Notes: generated from the letters alone by a model not told the origin. Numbered from the stretch's first letter, positions 9,414 through 20,027 are shown. The stretch: DNA of 64,000 nt from Halomicrobium sp. LC1Hm (GCF_009617995.1 NZ_CP044129.1:1798001-1862000); one strand, 5' to 3'. Made by a program: numbers and translations.

Positions 9414-10760
9414 ATGGAAGTAGAAATCGCAACGATTGGCGGTTACGAAGAGGTTGGCCGACAGATGACGGCCGTTCGCGCGGGCGACGACATCGTCATC
9501 TTCGACATGGGCCTGAACCTCTCGAAGGTACTGATTCACGACAACGTCGAGACCGAGCGGATGCACTCGCTCGACCTCATCGACATGGGTGCGATCCCGG
9601 ACGACCGCGTCATGTCCGAACTTGAGGGCGACGTGAAGGCCATCGTGCCGACACACGGCCACCTCGACCACATCGGCGCGATCTCGAAGCTCGCACACCG
9701 CTACGACGCGCCCATCGTCGCGACGCCGTACACGATCGAGCTGGTCAAACAGCAGATCAAGAGCGAGGAGAAGTTCGGCGTCCAGAACGACCTGGTGAAG
9801 ATGGAAGCCGGCGGCACGATGTCCATCGGCGACAAGAACGAACTGGAGTTCGTCAACGTCACCCACTCGGTCATCGACGCCATCAACCCCGTGCTCCACA
9901 CGCCTGAAGGGTCCGTCGTCTACGGCCTCGACAAGCGGATGGACCACACGCCGGTGCTGGGCGACCCCATCGACATGAAGCGGTTCCGAGAGATCGGTCG
10001 CGAGGGCGAGGGCGTCCTCTGTTACATCGAGGACTGTACGAACGCCGGCCGGAAGGGCCGAACGCCCTCCGAGTCCGTCGCGCGCCGCCACCTCAAAGAC
10101 GTCATGACCAGCATCGAGGACTACGACGGCGGGATCGTCGCGACGACGTTCTCCTCGCACATCGCCCGTGTGAAGTCCCTGGTCGAGTTCGCGGACGAGA
10201 TCGGCCGACAGCCGGTCCTGCTGGGTCGCTCGATGGAGAAGTACTCCGGGACCGCAGAGCGACTCGACTTCGTCGACTTCCCCGACGATCTGGGGATGTA
10301 CGGCCACCGCAAGTCCGTCGACCGGACGTTCAAACGGATCATGAACGACGGCAAGGAGAACTTCCTGCCGATCGTCACCGGCCACCAGGGCGAGCCCCGC
10401 GCGATGCTCACCCGCATGGGCCGTGGCGAGACGCCCTACGAGCTGGAAGACGGCGACAAGGTCATCTTCTCGGCGCGGGTCATTCCCGAGCCGTCCAACG
10501 AGGGTCAGCGCTACCAGTCCGAACAGCTCCTGAAGATGCAGGGCGCGCGCCTCTACGACGACATCCACGTCTCGGGGCACCTCCGCGAGGAAGGCCACTA
10601 CGAGATGCTCCAGGCGCTCCAGCCCCAGAACGTCATCCCGGCTCACCAGAGCATGTCCGGGTTCGCACCGTACGTCAGCCTCTGTGAGAGCCAGGGCTAC
10701 AAGCTCGGTCGCGATCTGCACGCGACCAGTAACGGCAACCGGATCACGCTGGTCGAGTAG
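9414..10760 (+). CDS. rnj: ribonuclease J
   Basis: This 448-residue beta-CASP metallo-beta-lactamase is an archaeal RNase J, a 5'-3' exoribonuclease of mRNA turnover. The zinc-binding motif HGHLDH sits at residues 81-86, further metal ligands are at THSVIDA and YIEDCTNAG, and the C-terminal beta-CASP histidine motifs lie in [10 protein letters not shown] and VIPAHQSM. The N-terminus [18 protein letters not shown] is the usual archaeal start. The next gene begins two bases after the stop. Confidence 0.95.
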   Translation: MEVEIATIGGYEEVGRQMTAVRAGDDIVIFDMGLNLSKVLIHDNVETERMHSLDLIDMGAIPDDRVMSELEGDVKAIVPTHGHLDHIGAISKLAHRYDAPIVATPYTIELVKQQIKSEEKFGVQNDLVKMEAGGTMSIGDKNELEFVNVTHSVIDAINPVLHTPEGSVVYGLDKRMDHTPVLGDPIDMKRFREIGREGEGVLCYIEDCTNAGRKGRTPSESVARRHLKDVMTSIEDYDGGIVATTFSSHIARVKSLVEFADEIGRQPVLLGRSMEKYSGTAERLDFVDFPDDLGMYGHRKSVDRTFKRIMNDGKENFLPIVTGHQGEPRAMLTRMGRGETPYELEDGDKVIFSARVIPEPSNEGQRYQSEQLLKMQGARLYDDIHVSGHLREEGHYEMLQALQPQNVIPAHQSMSGFAPYVSLCESQGYKLGRDLHATSNGNRITLVE

Positions 10761-10761
10761 G

Positions 10762-11796
10762 ATGGCTCGTCAAGAGGACGTCGAGGCGGCGATCGTCGCC
10801 CGCCGCGAGCAGGTCAACGACGCGATCGAGCGAGAGCTTCCGGTCGACGAGCCCGAGGAGCTCTACGAGGCGTCGCGGTACCTGATGGACGCCGGTGGGA
10901 AGCGGCTCCGTCCGACGATGCTGCTGCTGGCGGCCGAGTCACTCGCCGACATCGAGCCACAGTCGACGGACTACCGGTCGTTCCCGACCGTCGACGGCGG
11001 CGAGATCGACGTGTTGCGCGCCGCCGTCGGCATCGAGACGATCCAGTCCTTTACCCTGATCCACGACGACATCATGGACGACGACGACCTGCGTCGCGGG
11101 GTCCCGGCGGTCCACCGCGAGTACGACCTCTCGACGGCGATCCTCGCGGGCGACACGCTGTTCTCGAAGGCCTTCGAGTACATGCTGGATACGGGCGCGG
11201 AGCCGGAGCGATCCGTCGCCGCGACGAAGCGACTCGCCCAGACGTGTACGGAGATCTGTGAGGGCCAGTCGTTCGACATCGACTTCGAGAGTCGCGCGGC
11301 GGTCACGACCGACGAGTACCTCGACATGGTCGAGCTGAAGACGGCCGTGCTGTACGCGGCTTCGGCGTCGATCCCGGCACAGCTGATGGGTGCCGAGGAA
11401 GCCGTCGAACCGCTCTACGGTTACGGGCTCGACGTGGGACGGGCCTTCCAGATTCAGGACGACTTGCTGGACCTGACGACGCCCTCGGAGAAACTGGGCA
11501 AGCAGCGCGGGTCCGACCTCGTCGAGGAAAAGCAGACGATCATCACGCTGCACGCCCGCCAGCAGGGCGTCGACGTGGAGGGACTCGTCGAGACCGACTC
11601 CGTCGAGGCGGTCACCGAGAGCGAGATCGACGACGCCGTCGCCGAACTCGAAGCCGCCGGGAGCATCGAGTTCGCCCGCGAGACGGCCCACGACCTGATC
11701 GCCAGCGGGAAAGAGCGCCTCGAAGTGCTGCCGGACAACGAGCCGCGTCAGCTACTGGCGGGGATCGCCGACTACCTCGTCGAGCGCGAGTACTGA
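10762..11796 (+). CDS. idsA: geranylgeranyl (polyprenyl) diphosphate synthase
   Basis: This 344-residue trans-prenyltransferase elongates isopentenyl diphosphate units to the C20 (possibly C25) diphosphate used for archaeal lipids. The first Asp-rich motif is DDIMDDDD at about residues 102-109 and the second is QDDLLDLT from about residue 232. GGKRLRPTML near residue 45 binds isopentenyl diphosphate. The start at 10762 directly follows the rnj stop; the longer open frame lies inside rnj. Chain length cannot be fixed from sequence alone. Confidence 0.94.
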   Translation: MARQEDVEAAIVARREQVNDAIERELPVDEPEELYEASRYLMDAGGKRLRPTMLLLAAESLADIEPQSTDYRSFPTVDGGEIDVLRAAVGIETIQSFTLIHDDIMDDDDLRRGVPAVHREYDLSTAILAGDTLFSKAFEYMLDTGAEPERSVAATKRLAQTCTEICEGQSFDIDFESRAAVTTDEYLDMVELKTAVLYAASASIPAQLMGAEEAVEPLYGYGLDVGRAFQIQDDLLDLTTPSEKLGKQRGSDLVEEKQTIITLHARQQGVDVEGLVETDSVEAVTESEIDDAVAELEAAGSIEFARETAHDLIASGKERLEVLPDNEPRQLLAGIADYLVEREY

Positions 11797-11845
11797 CGGG
11801 AACCGTTCCGACGTAATTTTCACCCCGCCCCGCCGACGTGCGTGC

Positions 11846-13579
11846 ATGGACGACGATCTACGCGCCCGCGTCGAAGACGCCGCCGAGAAAGCGGCGCTGA
11901 CGAACGCGGTCAAGCACGACAGCGAGGCACAGGTCGGAGCGATTATGGGACCGTTGATGGGCGAGCACCCGGACTTTCGCGAGTACGGCGACGAGATTCC
12001 CGGCGTCATCTCGCCGGTCATCGAGCGCGTCAACGGGATGGACGCCGACGAGCGCCGCGAGCGACTGGCCGAGATCGCACCCGGCGTGCTCGACGACCTG
12101 GAGAGTGAGGACGAAGAAGACGACCAGCCCCTGCCGGACCTCCCGAACGTCTCCGAGTACGACGAGGTCCGGATGCGACTGGCACCGAACCCCAACGGGC
12201 CGTGGCACCTCGGGAGCGCCCGGATGCCGGCCGTCATCGGGACGTACAAGGAGATGTACGACGGGTGGATGCTGTGTCGCTTCGACGACACCGACCCCGA
12301 GACCAAGCGGCCGGATCTGGATGCCTACGACGAGATCCGCGACGCGATCGATTACCTCGGCTTCGAGCCCGACGAAGTAATCACGGCCAGCGACCGGGTC
12401 GAGACCTACTACGAGTACGCCAGCGAACTGATCGAGAAGGGCGGGGCCTACACCTGCTCGTGCCCGCAGGCGGAGTTTTCCGACATGAAAAACAGCGGCG
12501 AGGCCTGTCCACACCGCGAGAAAGACGTCGAACAGGTCCACGCCGAGTTCGAGGCGATGATCGACGGCGACTACGAGAGCGGCGAGATGGTGCTGCGGGT
12601 GAAGACGGACATCGAGCACAAGAATCCCGCGCTGCGCGACTGGGTCGCGTTCCGCATGATCGACACGCCCCATCCACGCGAGGAGGCCAGCGACTACCGC
12701 TGCTGGCCGATGCTCGACTTCCAGAGCGGGCTCGACGACCACCTCACGGAGATCACCCACATCATCCGCGGGATCGACCTCCAGGACTCGGCAAAGCGCC
12801 AGCAGTTCCTCTACGACTACTTCGGCTGGGAGTACCCGGAAGTGCTCCACTGGGGCCACGTCCAGATCGACGCCTACGACGTGCCGATGTCGACCTCGAC
12901 GATCATCGAGCAGATCGAGGCCGGCGAACTCACGGGCTGGGACGACCCGCGCGCGCCGACGATCGCGAGCCTCCGTCGCCGGGGCATCCGCGGCGAGGCC
13001 ATCGTCGAGGCGATGACCGGGCTTGGCACCTCCACCTCGAACGTCGACCTGGCGATGTCGGCGATCTACGCGAACAACCGCGAACTGATCGACGACGACG
13101 CCGACCGAGCATTCTTCGTCCGCGACGCCGAGGAGGGCGGCGGGATCGTCGAGTGTCAGGTCGTCGGCGGGCCAGATGCTGGAGAGCCGTACGTCCACCC
13201 GGATCACGAGGACCGCGGCCGGCGAGCGATTCCGGTGGGCGACGCCGTCGTCGTCGAGGGCGACGACCTGCCGCCCCACGGCGAGCGTGTCTGGCTCAAG
13301 GGCTACGGCTGCGTGCGCCACACCCGCGACGCGCTGGAGTACACCGGTGACGACCTCGACGTGGTGACCGACGGTGACGTCGACGTGATCCACTGGGCTC
13401 CCGCGGACGGCCCGAGCGTCCGGCTGCGGACGATGGACGGCGACGTGAGCGGGATCGCAGAGCCCGGCGTGACCGACTACGAGGCCGACGACGTGGTCCA
13501 GTTCGAGCGCGTCGGCTTCGCCCGGATCGACGCGGTCGGCGAGAGCGAGGACGTGCTGGCGTACTACGCCCACCCCTGA
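11846..13579 (+). CDS. gltX: glutamyl-tRNA synthetase, archaeal type
   Basis: This 577-residue class I synthetase has an N-terminal archaeal extension of about 100 residues. The HIGH-type motif is HLGS at residues 121-124 and the KMSKS-type motif is MSTST at about 348-352. A beta-barrel anticodon-binding domain fills the C-terminal third. Archaeal GluRS is normally non-discriminating, also charging tRNA-Gln for GatDE amidation; that is family knowledge. A TAATTTT box about 30 bases upstream suggests its own leaderless transcript. Confidence 0.96.
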   Translation: MDDDLRARVEDAAEKAALTNAVKHDSEAQVGAIMGPLMGEHPDFREYGDEIPGVISPVIERVNGMDADERRERLAEIAPGVLDDLESEDEEDDQPLPDLPNVSEYDEVRMRLAPNPNGPWHLGSARMPAVIGTYKEMYDGWMLCRFDDTDPETKRPDLDAYDEIRDAIDYLGFEPDEVITASDRVETYYEYASELIEKGGAYTCSCPQAEFSDMKNSGEACPHREKDVEQVHAEFEAMIDGDYESGEMVLRVKTDIEHKNPALRDWVAFRMIDTPHPREEASDYRCWPMLDFQSGLDDHLTEITHIIRGIDLQDSAKRQQFLYDYFGWEYPEVLHWGHVQIDAYDVPMSTSTIIEQIEAGELTGWDDPRAPTIASLRRRGIRGEAIVEAMTGLGTSTSNVDLAMSAIYANNRELIDDDADRAFFVRDAEEGGGIVECQVVGGPDAGEPYVHPDHEDRGRRAIPVGDAVVVEGDDLPPHGERVWLKGYGCVRHTRDALEYTGDDLDVVTDGDVDVIHWAPADGPSVRLRTMDGDVSGIAEPGVTDYEADDVVQFERVGFARIDAVGESEDVLAYYAHP

Positions 13580-13621
13580 AACGCCACCACGCTTTTGTCT
13601 CGCCCGCTGTGGGGGCTAGAT

Positions 13622-13765
13622 ATGGACCCGATCCCAGGCGGCGAGTGCCAGCGGAGCGACGAGTCCGAATCCGACGACGGGACCTGCGACCGCTGTGGTC
13701 GCGAGCTGGAGTGGACGCTCGATCCCGACGGCGTCCAGCGACGCGAGTGCCCGCACTGCGACTAG
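13622..13765 (+). CDS. 47-residue zinc-ribbon small protein
   Basis: This short ORF encodes a 47-residue acidic protein with two cysteine pairs, CDRC near the middle and CPHC at the C-terminus, spaced like a rubredoxin-type zinc ribbon. The cysteine after GGE is extra. An AT-rich CTTTTGT box about 30 bases before the ATG supports transcription. Haloarchaea have many such short CxxC proteins; I do not recognise a specific family or function. Confidence 0.72.
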   Translation: MDPIPGGECQRSDESESDDGTCDRCGRELEWTLDPDGVQRRECPHCD

Positions 13766-13834
13766 TCGGGCCAGCGTCGCGGGGCAGGGCCGACTCCGAC
13801 GAGCACTTGTATCGGCGGACCGATCTTTCCGGGA

Positions 13835-14761
13835 GTGACGACTGACACCAGCGGGACGGTTCATTCCGAGATCGCGTTCCACGAGACACCGGCGCGGACG
13901 CTCCGGCTCGACGTGTACGAGCCCCGCGAGAGCGGGCCGCGACCGACCGTCGTCCTGTTTCACGGCGGGGCCTTCCGTTCGGGCGAGAAGACCCAGCTGG
14001 CCGAACAGGCGCGTGCCCTGGCCGACGCGGGATACGTCGTCGTGACCCCGGAGTACCGGCTCGCCGACGAGGCGACGTTCCCGGCCGCGCTGATCGACGC
14101 CAAGGCGGCGGTCGAGTGGTGTCGCGTCGAGGGTGCGGAGTACGGGATCGATCCCGAGCGGCTCGCGGCGGCGGGCTACTCAGCGGGGGCGAACCTCGCG
14201 ACGCTCGTCTCCGTGACGGCCGACGAGCCGGGTTTCGAGCCCGAGGCCTACCCCGGCGCGTCTTCGGCGGTCGCGGCCGCCGTCGGCTGGGCCGGCATCT
14301 ACGACCTCCGGTGTTTCGACGCGGAGCCGGACGCCCACGTCGACTACCTGGGCGGGACGCGTGAGGCGATGCCCGAGGCCTACGACTTCGCGTCGCCGAT
14401 GGACCAGACGGACGTGGGGACGCCCCCGACGCTGGTCGTCCACGGCGACGCCGACGAGGTCCTCCCGATCGAGCAGGCCCGGCGGTACGCCGACGCCGTC
14501 GACGCGCTGTCGACCGGGGCGTTCGTGGTGATCGACGGGGGCGACCACGGCTTCCCGGACGACGCCTTCGACCGGACGATCGAGGAGACCGACCAGTTCC
14601 TCACGGCACAGCTGGGCGGTCAGCGCGACGAGCGGCGGCCGCCGGACGACGGACCGTTGGACGGTAGGCCACTGGACGACGGACCGCTGGGCGACGGCGC
14701 GGCTGGCGAGGGGCTCGACACCGGCAAACCGACGGACGACGACCGGGTCGGTCGGCGGTAG
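13835..14761 (+). CDS. alpha/beta hydrolase (esterase/lipase type)
   Basis: The 308-residue protein starts with GTG. The hydrolase fold is shown by the oxyanion motif VLFHGGAFRSGEK, the nucleophile elbow AGYSAGANLA (Ser), the acid-bearing VVHGDADEVLP, and the catalytic His in DGGDHGFPDD. The HGGAF motif places it with hormone-sensitive-lipase-like carboxylesterases. The last 45 residues are a low-complexity tail with repeated DDGPL and GRPL units not needed for the fold. Substrate is unknown. Confidence 0.88.
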   Translation: MTTDTSGTVHSEIAFHETPARTLRLDVYEPRESGPRPTVVLFHGGAFRSGEKTQLAEQARALADAGYVVVTPEYRLADEATFPAALIDAKAAVEWCRVEGAEYGIDPERLAAAGYSAGANLATLVSVTADEPGFEPEAYPGASSAVAAAVGWAGIYDLRCFDAEPDAHVDYLGGTREAMPEAYDFASPMDQTDVGTPPTLVVHGDADEVLPIEQARRYADAVDALSTGAFVVIDGGDHGFPDDAFDRTIEETDQFLTAQLGGQRDERRPPDDGPLDGRPLDDGPLGDGAAGEGLDTGKPTDDDRVGRR

Positions 14762-14808
14762 CACACGTCGGGATCAAAGGCTTAAGTGCGTGCCAGCGGA
14801 GTATGTAG

Positions 14809-15144
<336 letters not shown>

Positions 15145-15157
15145 CTGTCTCTTTCTG

Positions 15158-15237
15158 ATACTGCCGGCTGTACCTTCGTGACGAGCTTCGCCACCCCGGG
15201 GTGGCGAAATCGGTCACAGATGTACAGCCGGTAGTAT
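15158..15237 (-). repeat. 80-bp palindromic intergenic repeat, copy 1
   Basis: The outer arms pair over 16 bases (ATACTGCCGGCTGTAC with GTACAGCCGGTAGTAT, one G-T pair). A middle GTGAC/GTCAC pair and the central 18-base palindrome CGCCACCCCGGGGTGGCG follow. Taken on the minus strand it differs from copy 2 at a single base. It lies between the ferredoxin stop and the fixA start. Confidence 0.93.
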
Positions 15238-15360
15238 GACTGCGTTTTCGCCGCTCGACAGCACCGCGGCGGTTCGCCGACCTCGTGTCAGGAGGATATC
15301 CAGCACAAACTACTATTACAGTTCCGTGGGTGAGAACAACACACGAGGTAACAGAGAGCG

Positions 15361-16224
15361 ATGCACACGGTCGTACTGACGAAAGGCGTCCCCGACTTCC
15401 GGGAGGGGCAGGTGTCCTTCGACGAGGACGGCCACCTCGAACGGGGGAAGACGCCGACGGTGATGAATCCGAACGACAAGCACGCGCTGCGGGCCGCACT
15501 CCAGACGAAGGTCCGCAACGGCGGCACGGTGTCGCTGCTGAGCATGGGTCCGCCCGGCTACAGAGAGGTCCTGCAGGAGGGGATGGCGGACGTGTACGCC
15601 GACGACCTCTTCCTGCTCTCCGATCGAGAGATGGGGGCGGCAGACACCTGGGCGACGGCGATGACCGTCGCCACCGGGATCGAGAAACTCGACGCGGAGC
15701 CCGACCTGATCTTCGCGGGCTTCAAGACCGCCGACGGGGAGACCGGCCACACCGGACCCCAGACCGCGTGGTGCCTGGAGATGCCGACGATCACCCACGT
15801 CGTGGCGCTCGATATCGACGAGGACGAAGGGAGCCTTCGCGCGAAGCGGCTCGTCGAGGGCGACGTAAGCGAGATCGAGACCGTCGAGACCGATCTCCCG
15901 GCGTTCGTCGTCGCCGACCCGGAGTTCGAGCCCACCTACCGGAAGGCGGCCCACCGACTCCGGTGGAAGGACCTCCGGGCAGCGACTCAGGAGCGGGCCG
16001 CGAACCTCGATCTGGACGAGGACGTGACCGTCTGGGATCACGAGGATCTGAACCTCGATCCGGACTACATCGGGCTGGACGGCTCGCCGACGATCGTCGC
16101 GGGCGTCGATCCGATCCCGAAAGCGCCCGCCGAGCGCGAGGCGACGCTGGTCGACGGCGTCGACGACGAGGCCGGGATGGAACGGGTCTTCGACGAACTC
16201 GACGCGTACGCGGCAGGTGACTGA
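15361..16224 (+). CDS. fixA: electron transfer flavoprotein beta subunit
   Basis: The 287-residue subunit belongs to the ETF/FixA family. Typical segments are the N-terminal VVLTKGVPDF, the NPNDKHALRAAL stretch, and FAGFKTADGETGHTGPQTAWCL, which matches the family's adenine-nucleotide-binding core. It forms a heterodimer with the next gene product, carrying electrons from dehydrogenases to the quinone reductase encoded third in the operon. It is first of the fixA-fixB-fixCX operon. Whether this system bifurcates electrons is not decidable here. Confidence 0.92.
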   Translation: MHTVVLTKGVPDFREGQVSFDEDGHLERGKTPTVMNPNDKHALRAALQTKVRNGGTVSLLSMGPPGYREVLQEGMADVYADDLFLLSDREMGAADTWATAMTVATGIEKLDAEPDLIFAGFKTADGETGHTGPQTAWCLEMPTITHVVALDIDEDEGSLRAKRLVEGDVSEIETVETDLPAFVVADPEFEPTYRKAAHRLRWKDLRAATQERAANLDLDEDVTVWDHEDLNLDPDYIGLDGSPTIVAGVDPIPKAPAEREATLVDGVDDEAGMERVFDELDAYAAGD

Positions 16225-16226
16225 CC

Positions 16227-17909
16227 GTGCCGGAGATCGACCCCACCGACCACGAGATCGCAGCCCTCGGTCCGAAGATCAAAGACGTCGACGACCCCGA
16301 CGAGATCGAGGCGATGCTCGATCTGGAGGCGTCGGGCGAAGACCGGACGGCCGTCGTGACCCTGCTGGAGGATCGCCTGGAGAAACTCACCGCGGCGGAC
16401 GAGGCGGTCGATCCGACCGCCGTCGACCTCTCGGAGATGACCGTCGCAGACGTGGCGAACCTCGTTCGTGACGTGGACGACGCGGACGTGTTGCGGGAGT
16501 TACTCGAACGAGAGCGAGCGGGCGAGGACCGCAAGACGGCAAAGGGCCGGATCGAGAGCCGAATCGAGTCGATCGAGGGCAGCGAAGAGGAGGACGGCGA
16601 CGGTCCGGCGTACGTCCCACCAGAGGAAAAGTACCCGAAACTCGACCACCCGACCAGCGAGAAGCGGTGGGTCGAGGGCACCGTCGGCGGGACCTACCGC
16701 GACATGTGGGTCTACTGTGAAACCCAGCGGGGCGAACTCATCGACGTGTCTCGCGAGATGCTGGGCAAGGCCCGGCGAATGATGGACCAGTACAACGGCG
16801 AAGCGACCGACGAGGCGGACGACGAGGCTCCGACCCAGGACTACGGCGGCGACGAGGACGGCGCTCCGGAGGAGGTGGTGGCGGTCCTGATCGGCGACGG
16901 CGTGGGCGAACTGGCGGACGAGGCGATCGCGTACGGCGCAGACAGGGTCGTCTACCACGAGGACGAGCGCCTCGCTCGCTTCCGACACCAGCCCTACACC
17001 GAGATCTTCTGTCACATGTGCCGAGACAGTGCGTTCGCGTTCCGCGACTACCACGAGCCCCGGTACACGCTGTTCCCGGCGACGCACAACGGCCGAGACC
17101 TCTCGGCGCTCGTCCAGGGCGAACTCGACTCCGGGCTGGCCTCGGACTGCTCGGGGCTGTACATCGAGGACGCCATGATCTCCAACCCCGCCAAGACGGG
17201 ACAGGCCGGCGACAGCAAGGAGTTCGAGCGCATCCTGCACATGAAGCGACCGGACTTCTCGGGGTTCGAGTACTCCACGATCCTCTGTATCGACAAGCCC
17301 CACCGAGACTTCCACCCGCAGGGGGGCTCGGTCATCCCGGGGAGCTTCGCGGTGCCAGACCCCGATCCCGAGCGCGAGGGCGAGGTCGTCGAGCACGACA
17401 TGCAACTGGACGAGTCGTGGTTCTCGGTCGCGGTCACGGAGTACGACCAGCTCGACGACGGCGTCGATCTGACCGGTCACGAGGTGGTCGTGGCGATGGG
17501 GCGAGGGATCGGCGACGATCCGACCCGCGGGATCGAACTCGGCCTGGACCTCGTGGACGCCTTCGAAGACGCCGCGTTCGGACTCTCGCGTGGCGTGATC
17601 ACGTCGTCGTACAGCTTCGACGGTCACGTCGAACAGTACGTCGGCGAGGACCGACAAATCGGCGAGTCCGGCCAGGTCGTCGAGCCCGACGTGTACGTGG
17701 CCGCGGGCATCTCCGGGGCGATCCAGCACAAGGTCGGGATGGACGAGTCGGACACGATCGTCGCGGTCAACACGGACCCCGAGGCCGACATCAGGGAGTT
17801 CTCGGACTACTTCGTCGAGGGCGATCTGTTCGAAGTGCTGCCCCGACTCACCGAGGCGCTGGAGTCGGGCGAACTGGCGACGGCGATGCAGGAGGTAAGC
17901 GATGACTGA
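16227..17909 (+). CDS. fixB: electron transfer flavoprotein alpha subunit with long N-terminal extension
   Basis: The protein is 560 residues, much longer than the usual 310-330. The first 200 or so residues are acidic and helical (EIDPTDHEIAALGPKIKDVD onward), and the ETF alpha fold begins around VVAVLIGDGVGELADEAI. The C-terminal FAD domain is clear from GRGIGDDP, AAFGLSRGVI, VYVAAGISGAIQHKVGM and VAVNTDPEADI. GTG is the start, two bases after the fixA stop. The extension may dock a haloarchaeal partner; that is inference. Confidence 0.92.
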   Translation: MPEIDPTDHEIAALGPKIKDVDDPDEIEAMLDLEASGEDRTAVVTLLEDRLEKLTAADEAVDPTAVDLSEMTVADVANLVRDVDDADVLRELLERERAGEDRKTAKGRIESRIESIEGSEEEDGDGPAYVPPEEKYPKLDHPTSEKRWVEGTVGGTYRDMWVYCETQRGELIDVSREMLGKARRMMDQYNGEATDEADDEAPTQDYGGDEDGAPEEVVAVLIGDGVGELADEAIAYGADRVVYHEDERLARFRHQPYTEIFCHMCRDSAFAFRDYHEPRYTLFPATHNGRDLSALVQGELDSGLASDCSGLYIEDAMISNPAKTGQAGDSKEFERILHMKRPDFSGFEYSTILCIDKPHRDFHPQGGSVIPGSFAVPDPDPEREGEVVEHDMQLDESWFSVAVTEYDQLDDGVDLTGHEVVVAMGRGIGDDPTRGIELGLDLVDAFEDAAFGLSRGVITSSYSFDGHVEQYVGEDRQIGESGQVVEPDVYVAAGISGAIQHKVGMDESDTIVAVNTDPEADIREFSDYFVEGDLFEVLPRLTEALESGELATAMQEVSDD

Positions 17910-19563
17910 GCACGAACACTACGAGGCCGTCGTGGTCGGCTGTGGCCCCGGCGGCGCGGCGGCGGCGGCGACGCTCGCGAACAACGGCGTCGAGACGCTC
18001 GTCCTCGAACGCGGGACCGACGCGGGCGCGAAGAACGTCTCGGGCGGGCTCGTCTACGCCGAGGAGTCCGCACCGTACACCATCGACGACCTGTTCCCCG
18101 ACTTCCGCGAGGAGGCGACCGAACGACCGGCGACGGAGAACTACATCCACAACGTCGCTGGCGACCGCGTCGAGAGCTTCGACATCTCTGCACTGCACCA
18201 TCACGACACGGCGTGGGCCGACGCCGTGCTCCGGCGACGGATGGACGCCTGGCTCGGCGAGCGCGTCCACGAGATGACTCGCGAGACTGGCGGCGGACTG
18301 CTGACTGACGTGCGGGTCACGGGCCTGTTGCGGGATCGTGGCGAGATCGTCGGCGTCGAGACGGCCGAACTCGATCCGATCGAGGCGGATCTGGTCGTCG
18401 CCGCCGACGGCGTCAACTCGGAGCTGGCCCGCGACGCCGGGCTGATGGACTGGGAGGAACCCGAAGAGTGGTTCCAGGGAGTCAAGGCCGTCGTCGACAT
18501 GCCGCCGGAGGTCATCGACGAGCGGTTCGACATCGACGAGGACGAGGGGGTCGCCCACCTGTTCTCCGGCGACCTGTTCGACGGCGTCCGCGGTGGCGGC
18601 TTCCTCTACACCAACGAGGACTCCCTGTCGATCGGGACCGTCTTCCACCTCGACTCCATCGCCGACGAGCGGGCCGAGCCCCACGAACTGCTCGACAACC
18701 TCCTCACGCACCCACTGCTGGCCCAGTGGCTCGGCGACGAGTACGAGGAACGCGAGTACGCCGCCAAGCTCGTCCCCGACTCCAAGAAGGCGGCCCACCC
18801 CTCTCCCCACAAGGACAGGCTCGTCCTCGTCGGCGACGCCGCCGGCCAGATGCAGGCCCAGGGGCCGATCATCAAGGGGATGAACCACGCCGTCACCGCT
18901 GGCGCGCTCGCGGCCGAGGCGTTCGCGACGGCGCGCTCCCGTGGCACCCCTCACGAGGCAGGCGAGTTGTACGAGGGAAAGCTGCACCGCGAGGGCGTGA
19001 TGGACAAGCTCCGTCCGACGAGCTACAGGACGGTCGGTCGACTCGGCGAGCTCGGTCCCGTGGCCTCGCTGATCGACACCGTCGCGGACTCACCCGTCGG
19101 GCGCTTCGCGGTCTCCGCTCTGGGCGAGGACGTGCTGGAACGGCTCTTTGCCTCGCCCAGACTGATGGCGATGATGCCCGACACGCGGACTCCCTACGTG
19201 ACGATTCCGACGATCATCGCCGAGGAACTCGGCGAGCCGGTCACCGACGTGAACCGCGTCCAGCCGCCGGCACTCGACGATCGGATCGGGGATCTGACCT
19301 ACGACGTTGGCGATCCGCACATCGAACTGATCGACAACGACTTCGACGCGTCGGGGACGGCCGTGACGGCCTGCCCGGTGAGCGCGGCGGACTTCGGCGG
19401 GGGCTGTTACCGCGACGAGTACGTCCAGACCGACGGCCACGAGGCCCACGTCGTCAGCCTCGACACCCAGCCCTGCGTCGAGTGTGGCACCTGCGCCGTC
19501 GTCGCCGACACTCACTGGGAACACCCCGACGGCGGGAAGGGCGTCGAGTACCGGGAGGGATAG
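17902..19563 (+). CDS. fixC: ETF:quinone oxidoreductase FixC fused to ferredoxin-like FixX
   Basis: This is a 553-residue fusion. The N-terminus has the FAD-binding VVVGCGPGGAAAAATLA motif and the family segment GRFLYTNEDS-like GGGFLYTNEDSLSIG, followed by VGDAAGQMQAQGP. The last 90 residues carry a FixX-like ferredoxin region with cysteines in TACPVSAADF, GGGCYRD and CVECGTCAVV. In many bacteria FixX is a separate gene. The enzyme passes electrons from the ETF to the quinone pool at the membrane. It overlaps fixB by eight bases. Confidence 0.92.
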   Translation: MTEHEHYEAVVVGCGPGGAAAAATLANNGVETLVLERGTDAGAKNVSGGLVYAEESAPYTIDDLFPDFREEATERPATENYIHNVAGDRVESFDISALHHHDTAWADAVLRRRMDAWLGERVHEMTRETGGGLLTDVRVTGLLRDRGEIVGVETAELDPIEADLVVAADGVNSELARDAGLMDWEEPEEWFQGVKAVVDMPPEVIDERFDIDEDEGVAHLFSGDLFDGVRGGGFLYTNEDSLSIGTVFHLDSIADERAEPHELLDNLLTHPLLAQWLGDEYEEREYAAKLVPDSKKAAHPSPHKDRLVLVGDAAGQMQAQGPIIKGMNHAVTAGALAAEAFATARSRGTPHEAGELYEGKLHREGVMDKLRPTSYRTVGRLGELGPVASLIDTVADSPVGRFAVSALGEDVLERLFASPRLMAMMPDTRTPYVTIPTIIAEELGEPVTDVNRVQPPALDDRIGDLTYDVGDPHIELIDNDFDASGTAVTACPVSAADFGGGCYRDEYVQTDGHEAHVVSLDTQPCVECGTCAVVADTHWEHPDGGKGVEYREG

Positions 19564-19570
19564 ACCGACG

Positions 19571-19936
19571 ATGTCGGACGCGACGGCGTACGCGGACCGA
19601 ATCGAGCGGCTGGCCGACGAGGCCACAGTGGCGCGGGAGACAGTCGATCCCGACCCGCCGGACGACGAGCGAGCGATGGCGCTGCTCCGCGAGGGGCTGG
19701 GGCCGACCGTAGCCCTGTACTGTGAGGCCCGTACCGGCGAGTCGATCTCGCGGTTCACGACGGCGGAGTTCGACCGCCTCCAGGGTGCGGTCGACGACTG
19801 GCTGGCGGCCTACGCGGCCTGCTACGGCGTGACGGTCGACGCCGACTACAGCGTCCGTGCGGCCGCCGAGTTACTCGTCGAGACACGCAACATCCGAGAC
19901 GTTGCCCAGTTGCTCACCGACGTACCCGAACGGTAA
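19571..19936 (+). CDS. conserved hypothetical protein after fixCX
   Basis: The 121-residue acidic, all-helical-looking protein contains YCEARTGESISRFTTAEFDRLQ and ends with IRDVAQLLTDVPER. It starts seven bases after fixCX and is very probably the last gene of the ETF operon. I do not recognise a domain. Its position suggests a role linked to the ETF system, but nothing in the sequence proves it. Confidence 0.8.
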   Translation: MSDATAYADRIERLADEATVARETVDPDPPDDERAMALLREGLGPTVALYCEARTGESISRFTTAEFDRLQGAVDDWLAAYAACYGVTVDADYSVRAAAELLVETRNIRDVAQLLTDVPER

Positions 19937-19996
19937 AATACGGTTCTCCGTCGCTCTCTGTCGTCGTACGAGGGGCCCACTCCGAAAGTGATAAAC

Positions 19997-20008
19997 CATT
20001 AAGTATAG
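19997..20008 (+). promoter_or_regulatory. TATA-like promoter of the 20028 acetyltransferase
   Basis: The AT-rich CATTAAGTATAG element stands about 25 bases before the ATG at 20028 in otherwise GC-rich sequence. This spacing supports a leaderless mRNA and decides between the GTG at 20013 and the ATG at 20028 in favour of the ATG. Confidence 0.65.
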
Positions 20009-20027
20009 TGGGGTGGTACTAACCCAC

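Noticed and set aside
15285-16220. Arg/Gly-rich frame over fixA
   Set aside because: It is a frame shadow of fixA with no conserved segment.
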